Source: an uncultured bacterium (GTDB lineage Bacteria > Desulfobacterota > Desulfobulbia > Desulfobulbales > Desulfobulbaceae). From it: DNA of 19,527 nt. The translations under genes and the position numbers were made by a program. Below, piece by piece: positions 15,506-19,527 of the stretch. The DNA is taken from the NCBI GenBank assembly GCA_903842475.1, contig CAIMMA010000169.1, positions 1-19,527 of the forward strand. The letters run 5' to 3'. Below the pieces are notes generated by a model that saw nothing but the letters and a program-made list of their open reading frames with translations, did no database searches and was not told the origin of the DNA. Numbering within the stretch: position 1 is the stretch's first letter; the number at the start of each line of letters is the position of its first letter.

Positions 15506-15534
15506 ATTATTATACCCGATTGAGGTACGTTACG

Positions 15535-16725
15535 ATGGCTAAAGAAAAATTTTCGCGGACAAAACCGCATGTCAATGTGGGAACGATTGGTCACATTGAT
15601 CATGGCAAGACAACATTGACAGCAGCGATCACCCGGGTGCTGGCAACTAAGGGCTGGGCGAAATTTGTCGATTTCAGTGAGATCGATAAGGCGCCTGAGG
15701 AAAAAGAACGCGGTATTACGATTGCGACAGCCCATGTTGAATATGAAACCGCAAGTCGTCATTACGCTCATGTTGATTGTCCAGGTCATGCCGACTATAT
15801 CAAAAACATGATCACCGGTGCCGCCCAGATGGATGGTGCGATCCTGGTAGTTGGCGCCAACGACGGCCCCATGCCGCAAACCCGTGAACATATTCTGCTT
15901 GCTCGCCAGGTAGGTGTTCCGGCCATGGTGGTTTTTCTGAATAAATGCGATATGGTCGACGATCCTGAATTGATTGAACTGGTTGAGATGGAACTCCGTG
16001 AGTTGCTCGACAAGTACGACTTCCCCGGTGACGATATTCCGATTATCCAGGGTTCAGCGCTGCAGGCCCTCGAGTTTCCGGAAGATCCGGAAAAAGCCAA
16101 GTGCATCTGGAATCTGATGGAAGCAGTTGACAGTTATATCCCGCAACCTGAACGGGCCGTAGATAAACCCTTTCTTATGCCGGTTGAGGATGTTTTCTCC
16201 ATCTCCGGTCGCGGCACCGTCGCTACCGGCCGGATCGAACGTGGCGTGGTTCATGTCGGTGACGAAATTGAGATCGTCGGCATTCGGAACACTGCCAAGA
16301 CCACCTGTACCGGTGTCGAGATGTTTCGCAAACTGCTCGATGAGGGACAGGCGGGCGATAACATTGGGGCACTGTTGCGCGGCGTTAAACGGGAAGATGT
16401 TGTCCGGGGGCAGGTATTGGCCAAACCGGGTTCAATCAAGCCCCACAAGAAATTCAAGGCTGAGGCCTATATTTTGACCAAGGAAGAGGGTGGTCGTCAC
16501 ACACCGTTTTTCAATGGGTACCGCCCTCAGTTTTATTTCAGAACCACTGACGTTACCGGTGTCTGTACCCTTGAAGAAGGTGTCGAGATGGTTATGCCCG
16601 GCGACAATATCCATATTTTGGGAGAGTTGATTACACCCATCGCCATGGAAGCAGGTCTTCGATTTGCAATCCGTGAAGGTGGCCGAACCGTCGGCGCAGG
16701 CGTTGTCAGCGAAATTATCGAATAA
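15535..16725 (+). CDS. tuf: Elongation factor Tu (complete, second tuf copy)
   Basis: EF-Tu carries aminoacyl-tRNA to the ribosome. The 396 residues equal the family norm. GTPase motifs are GHIDHGKT (19-26), ERGITIATAH (58-67) with switch I T62, DCPGHADY (81-88) with catalytic H85, NKCD (136-139) and GSAL (173-176). Domain 2 contains ISGRGTVATGRIERG. The ATG at 15535, 8 nt after GAGGT, gives MAKEKFSRTKPHVNVGTIGH; an upstream in-frame TTG at 15520 has no such support. Its last 221 bases match the partial tuf at the window start except for one base. It lies 29 nt after fusA and only 13 nt before rpsJ. Confidence 0.99.
   Translation: MAKEKFSRTKPHVNVGTIGHIDHGKTTLTAAITRVLATKGWAKFVDFSEIDKAPEEKERGITIATAHVEYETASRHYAHVDCPGHADYIKNMITGAAQMDGAILVVGANDGPMPQTREHILLARQVGVPAMVVFLNKCDMVDDPELIELVEMELRELLDKYDFPGDDIPIIQGSALQALEFPEDPEKAKCIWNLMEAVDSYIPQPERAVDKPFLMPVEDVFSISGRGTVATGRIERGVVHVGDEIEIVGIRNTAKTTCTGVEMFRKLLDEGQAGDNIGALLRGVKREDVVRGQVLAKPGSIKPHKKFKAEAYILTKEEGGRHTPFFNGYRPQFYFRTTDVTGVCTLEEGVEMVMPGDNIHILGELITPIAMEAGLRFAIREGGRTVGAGVVSEIIE
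16505..16725 (+). repeat. Direct repeat of tuf 3' end (with 1-221)
   Basis: This stretch equals bases 1-221 at 220 of 221 positions; the one change is A113 versus T16617, silent in Ile. Similarity stops at the stop codon, since the bases that follow differ (ACGC versus GAGG). The full repeat certainly extends upstream of the window start. Such sharp identity limited to the coding region is typical of tuf copies kept alike by gene conversion. Confidence 0.95.
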
Positions 16726-16738
16726 GAGGTTATTATAC

Positions 16739-17053
16739 ATGATTCCAACAGACAAAATCCGGATCAGATTGAAAGGTTATGATCATAAATTACTTGACCT
16801 TTCTACCCGAGAAATTGTAGATACCGCCAGGCGAACCGGAGCAACCGTCATTGGACCGATACCACTTCCGACCAGTATCAATAAATATACGGTATTGCGC
16901 TCTCCTCATGTTGATAAAAAATCTCGAGAACAATTCGAGATGCGGACACATCGTCGATTACTCGATATACTAGAGCCGACCCAGCAGACTATAGATTCCC
17001 TCATGAAATTGGAATTATCTGCTGGGGTAGATGTGGAAATCAAACTGCCCTGA
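16739..17053 (+). CDS. rpsJ: 30S ribosomal protein S10
   Basis: S10 is part of the small-subunit head and, as NusE, also acts in antitermination and binds the KOW domain of NusG. The 104 residues match the family. It shows KIRIRLKGYDHKLLDLS (6-22), the flexible loop VLRSPHVDKKSREQFEMR (about 52-69) and a C-terminus ending in VEIKLP. The ATG at 16739 is preceded by GAGG starting one base after the tuf stop codon; an earlier start inside tuf is not credible. The 13-nt gap leaves no space for the long leader through which L4 controls the S10 operon in E. coli. Confidence 0.98.
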   Translation: MIPTDKIRIRLKGYDHKLLDLSTREIVDTARRTGATVIGPIPLPTSINKYTVLRSPHVDKKSREQFEMRTHRRLLDILEPTQQTIDSLMKLELSAGVDVEIKLP

Positions 17054-17131
17054 TCCTACGGTTTTTTATATGGAAGGTCTGGGGTGTGTTAACTTGGTTA
17101 ATGTAACATAGAATTGAATTCAGGTAGACAG

Positions 17132-17764
17132 ATGCCGAATACGAAAGGAATATTAGGACGCAAACTTGGTATGACTCGGGTGTATGACGAAAATGGTCGA
17201 GCCATCCCCGTTACCGTTATTGAAGCTGGTCCTTGTACGATTCTTCAGAAAAAAACCTTTGGTAAGGAAGGCTATAATGCCATTCAGATAGGTTTTTTGG
17301 AAAAAAAAGAATCAAGAATGAATAAACCCGAAGCCGGTCATTTTAAACGTTCCGGAGGGAAAGGTTTTTATCATATCAAAGAATTCAGAGTGACAGACCC
17401 TGAAGCCTATGAAGTTGGGCAGCAGATTTCTCTGACAGATATTTTGGCTATTGGCGATATCATAGATATTTCTGGTAATACTAAAGGGATGGGGTTCCAA
17501 GGCGTTATAAAACGTCATGGTTTCTCCGGCGGTGGAGCGTCTCATGGATCCAATTTTCATCGCGCTCCTGGTTCGATTGGTTGCAGTGCTTGGCCGTCGC
17601 GCGTGTACAAAGGGAAAAAAATGCCTGGCCGAATGGGTAACACATTGATGACTCAGAAGAATCTTCGAGTCATTGATATTCGGAACGAAGATAATGTTTT
17701 GCTTGTCCGTGGAACCGTTCCGGGAGCAAAAAACGGGTTGCTCAATATTTATACAAAAGCCTAA
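17132..17764 (+). CDS. rplC: 50S ribosomal protein L3
   Basis: L3 is one of the first proteins to bind 23S rRNA and sends a long loop towards the peptidyl transferase centre. The 210 residues are typical. It opens with ILGRKLGMTRVYDENGRAIP (7-26) and has the loop GFSGGGASHGSNFHRAPGSIG (130-150) and YKGKKMPGRMGN. In E. coli the segment after GSIG contains the glutamine methylated by PrmB; here it reads CSAWPS, without glutamine. The ATG at 17132 is preferred, with AGGT 6 nt before it; an in-frame TTG at 17114 is possible but unsupported. The 78-nt gap after rpsJ shows no clear promoter. Confidence 0.98.
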   Translation: MPNTKGILGRKLGMTRVYDENGRAIPVTVIEAGPCTILQKKTFGKEGYNAIQIGFLEKKESRMNKPEAGHFKRSGGKGFYHIKEFRVTDPEAYEVGQQISLTDILAIGDIIDISGNTKGMGFQGVIKRHGFSGGGASHGSNFHRAPGSIGCSAWPSRVYKGKKMPGRMGNTLMTQKNLRVIDIRNEDNVLLVRGTVPGAKNGLLNIYTKA

Positions 17765-17793
17765 TCGCCAGGACTGCTTTTAAGGAGATTCTC

Positions 17794-18417
17794 ATGGCAG
17801 TTTGTGATGTTTTAAACACTCTAGCTGAAAAAATAGGTGAAATCGAATTGAACGAGGCATTGTTCAATGTTGAAATCAATACCGGCATTTTGCATGAAGT
17901 TGTTTGTATGCAGAGAGCTAATCGCCGAAGTGGTAATGCTTGTACCAAAACCCGTGGTGAAGTCAGTGGCGGCGGTGCCAAGCCTTGGAAACAAAAAGGC
18001 ACCGGCAGGGCACGAGCCGGGAGCAACAGGTCTCCGGTGTGGCGAGGCGGCGGAACGGTCTTCGGACCTAAACCACGCGATTACAGTTATTCGTTACCCA
18101 AAAAAGTCAAAAGGTTGGCTTTGAGAATGGCCTTAAGTGCTCGTAATCAAGAAGGAAATCTCGTTATTGTCGACCAGATTGAGCTTTCCGAGATTAAGAC
18201 CAAGAACTTCACTAAGATAATGAATAATTTTAGTTTCGATGAGTGTCTTGTTGTAACAGAAGGCGTTGATGAGAAGATCAATTTGTCTGCACGAAATGCA
18301 ATAGGATTTAAAGTTCTTCCGGTAGCTGGATTGAATGTTTATGACATCTTGAAATATTCTAAACTAATGCTTCTTCAATCAAGCCTTGCTAAATTAGAAG
18401 AGAGGTTGATATCATGA
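17794..18417 (+). CDS. rplD: 50S ribosomal protein L4
   Basis: L4 lines the nascent peptide tunnel and in E. coli also represses the S10 operon. The 207 residues fit the family. The extended tunnel loop is visible as KPWKQKGTGRARAGSNRSP (63-81), the region in which macrolide-resistance changes occur in other bacteria; KQKGTGRAR is unaltered. It continues with WRGGGTVFGPKPRDYSY and a C-terminal Rossmann-like domain ending near ILKYSKLMLLQSSLAKLEERL. TAAGGAGA lies just before the ATG. The stop codon overlaps the rplW start as ATGA, so the two are translationally coupled. Confidence 0.98.
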   Translation: MAVCDVLNTLAEKIGEIELNEALFNVEINTGILHEVVCMQRANRRSGNACTKTRGEVSGGGAKPWKQKGTGRARAGSNRSPVWRGGGTVFGPKPRDYSYSLPKKVKRLALRMALSARNQEGNLVIVDQIELSEIKTKNFTKIMNNFSFDECLVVTEGVDEKINLSARNAIGFKVLPVAGLNVYDILKYSKLMLLQSSLAKLEERLIS

Positions 18418-18704
18418 AAGCAATTTATGACATTATTAAGAAACCCTGTTTAACTGAAAAAGGTAATCATTTACAGGAAACACAGGGTAAGGTCATATTC
18501 GAGGTTAATCCAAAAGCTAATAAAATCGAAATTAAAAAAGCAGTTGAAAGTTTATTTAACGTTTCGGTTTCCAAAGTAGCAACCAGTAATATGAATGGAA
18601 AACAGAAACGAGTTGGAGCCCGATCCACAGGTAAAACGAGTGATTGGAAAAAAGCATACATAACACTCAAGGAAGGGAAAATTAACTTCCTCGATGAACT
18701 TTGA
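18414..18704 (+). CDS. rplW: 50S ribosomal protein L23
   Basis: L23 sits at the exit of the peptide tunnel and is the docking site for trigger factor and the signal recognition particle. The 96 residues match the common size. It begins MKAIYDIIKKPCLTEKG, with the conserved P-x-x-TEK, and has FEVNPKANKIEIKKAVESLF (about 29-48) and the V-x-T-x(4)-GK-K-R element (about 56-66). The ATG at 18414 overlaps the rplD stop codon by four bases, with GAGAGG upstream inside rplD. It is followed by rplB after 52 nt. Confidence 0.97.
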   Translation: MKAIYDIIKKPCLTEKGNHLQETQGKVIFEVNPKANKIEIKKAVESLFNVSVSKVATSNMNGKQKRVGARSTGKTSDWKKAYITLKEGKINFLDEL

Positions 18705-18756
18705 TCCTCTTTTACCTTTGATTGAGATCTGCAGAGACTAGATTACAGGAAATCCA

Positions 18757-19527
18757 ATGTCTATTAAAATTCATAAACCGACATCACCCGGAAAACGGCA
18801 TCACGTATCTGTTCATCAGGAATTTACTGATAAAGATCCCGAGAAAAGTCTTTTATCACCTTTGAAGAAATCCGGTGGTAGAAATGCCTACGGAAGAATC
18901 ACCTCCCGGCATAAAGGAGGTGGGCATAAAAGAAAATATAGAATCGTTGAATGGAAACGGAACAAAACCGGTATACCTGCTCAGGTTACTGCTATTGAAT
19001 ACGATCCGAATCGTTCAGCCAATTTAGCCTTGCTCACCTATGCTGACGGTGAAAAAACCTACATTCTTGCCCCTAATGGCATGGCCGTTGGCGACGTTGT
19101 CGTTGCCGGTGCCGACGCGGACATTAAACTGGGCAATTGTTTGCCCATGATTAATATTCCCTTGGGCACGGTTATTCACAATATTGAAATGAAAATTGGG
19201 AAAGGCGCGCAACTTGTGCGTTCTGCCGGGGCTTCCGCACAACTCATGGCCAAAGATGGTAACCAAGTGTTGGTGAAACTGCCATCGGGCGAAGTCCGCA
19301 GGTTCAATAAGGAATGTCGTGCCTGTATAGGGCAAGTTGGAAATCCCGAGCACGGAAGACAAAAGTTAGGAAAAGCCGGACGTTCGCGTTGGAAAGGTAT
19401 TAGACCCTCCGTGCGTGGCGTAGCGATGAACCCGGTCGATCATCCTATGGGTGGTGGCGAAGGGAAAAGTTCAGGTGGTCGTCATCCCTGTTCACCTTGG
19501 GGTATCCCAACCAAAGGATTTAAAACC
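18757..19527 (+). CDS. rplB: 50S ribosomal protein L2 (partial, 3' end missing)
   Basis: L2 is needed for joining of the subunits and for peptidyl transferase activity. The window holds 257 codons without a stop; the family has about 274-276, so roughly 18 residues are missing. It starts MSIKIHKPTSPGKRHH at the ATG at 18757, with AGGA 7 nt upstream. Family blocks include GRNAYGRITSRHKGGGHKRK (about 46-65), YDPNRSANLALLTYADGEK and the C-terminal AMNPVDHPMGGGEGKSSGG. The aspartate-histidine pair that corresponds to E. coli D228-H229 is present; the next histidine is methionine, as I recall from several other lineages. The third-base composition changes near 19040. Confidence 0.97.
   Translation, partial: MSIKIHKPTSPGKRHHVSVHQEFTDKDPEKSLLSPLKKSGGRNAYGRITSRHKGGGHKRKYRIVEWKRNKTGIPAQVTAIEYDPNRSANLALLTYADGEKTYILAPNGMAVGDVVVAGADADIKLGNCLPMINIPLGTVIHNIEMKIGKGAQLVRSAGASAQLMAKDGNQVLVKLPSGEVRRFNKECRACIGQVGNPEHGRQKLGKAGRSRWKGIRPSVRGVAMNPVDHPMGGGEGKSSGGRHPCSPWGIPTKGFKT

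Noticed and set aside
15520..15534. N-terminal extension of EF-Tu from a TTG codon
   Set aside because: The extension overlaps the ribosome site GAGGT; MAKEKF is the family start.
16664..16738. S10 start inside tuf
   Set aside because: It would overlap the tuf coding region by 62 bases in another frame, and the added residues are a shadow of tuf; the ATG at 16739 has a proper ribosome site.
17054..17131. Possible promoter in the rpsJ-rplC gap (TTAACT and nearby AT-rich bases)
   Set aside because: No pair of boxes with suitable spacing and quality was found; the gap may simply be a spacer.
18705..18756. TTGATT with GATTAC 17 bases later before rplB
   Set aside because: The -10 match is poor, and a promoter inside the S10 genes is not expected.

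Overview
The window is a dense, entirely plus-strand block of translation and transcription genes: the end of one tuf gene, then rpmG, tRNA-Trp, secE, nusG, rplK, rplA, rplJ, rplL, rpoB, rpoC, rpsL, rpsG, fusA, a complete second tuf, rpsJ, rplC, rplD, rplW and the first 257 codons of rplB. I see no minus-strand gene, mobile element, CRISPR array or rRNA. No gap exceeds 300 bases; the longest are rplA-rplJ (246 nt) and rplL-rpoB (204 nt), and both hold RNA structure.

The organism is a Gram-negative bacterium, most likely a member of the Desulfobacterota (former Deltaproteobacteria), perhaps near the Desulfobulbales. This is inference from the protein style (EF-Tu, S12, L2 with DHPM in place of DHPH), from beta and beta' subunits that carry the lineage insertions known from Proteobacteria, and from moderate base composition. 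I could not run a phylogeny.

Layout. Bases 1-855 hold the tuf end, the L33 gene, a tRNA-Trp packed 2 nt behind it, and SecE. Bases 878-3877 hold NusG and the L11-L1-L10-L7/L12 genes, with a candidate hairpin before rplA and a recognisable L10-type leader before rplJ. Bases 4082-12322 are rpoB and rpoC, preceded by a hairpin plus a T10 run that looks like an attenuator. Bases 12323-16725 are the str genes (rpsL, rpsG, fusA, tuf), with candidate sigma70-like promoters before rpsL and before fusA. From 16739 on are the S10 genes, starting 13 nt after tuf, so str and S10 look like one transcription unit.

The genes supply ribosomal proteins of both subunits, the two main GTPase elongation factors, RNA polymerase beta and beta', the NusG factor that links polymerase to ribosome, and a translocon subunit. 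Growth-rate control probably comes from the leader RNAs and from ribosomal-protein feedback.

I do not see a new biological system here. The points most worth a second look are an EF-G whose domain IV tip lacks the usual histidine, nearly identical tuf copies flanking the RNA polymerase genes in direct orientation, loss of the E. coli-type spacing for S7 and L4 feedback sites, and several RNA structures and promoters in the gaps.
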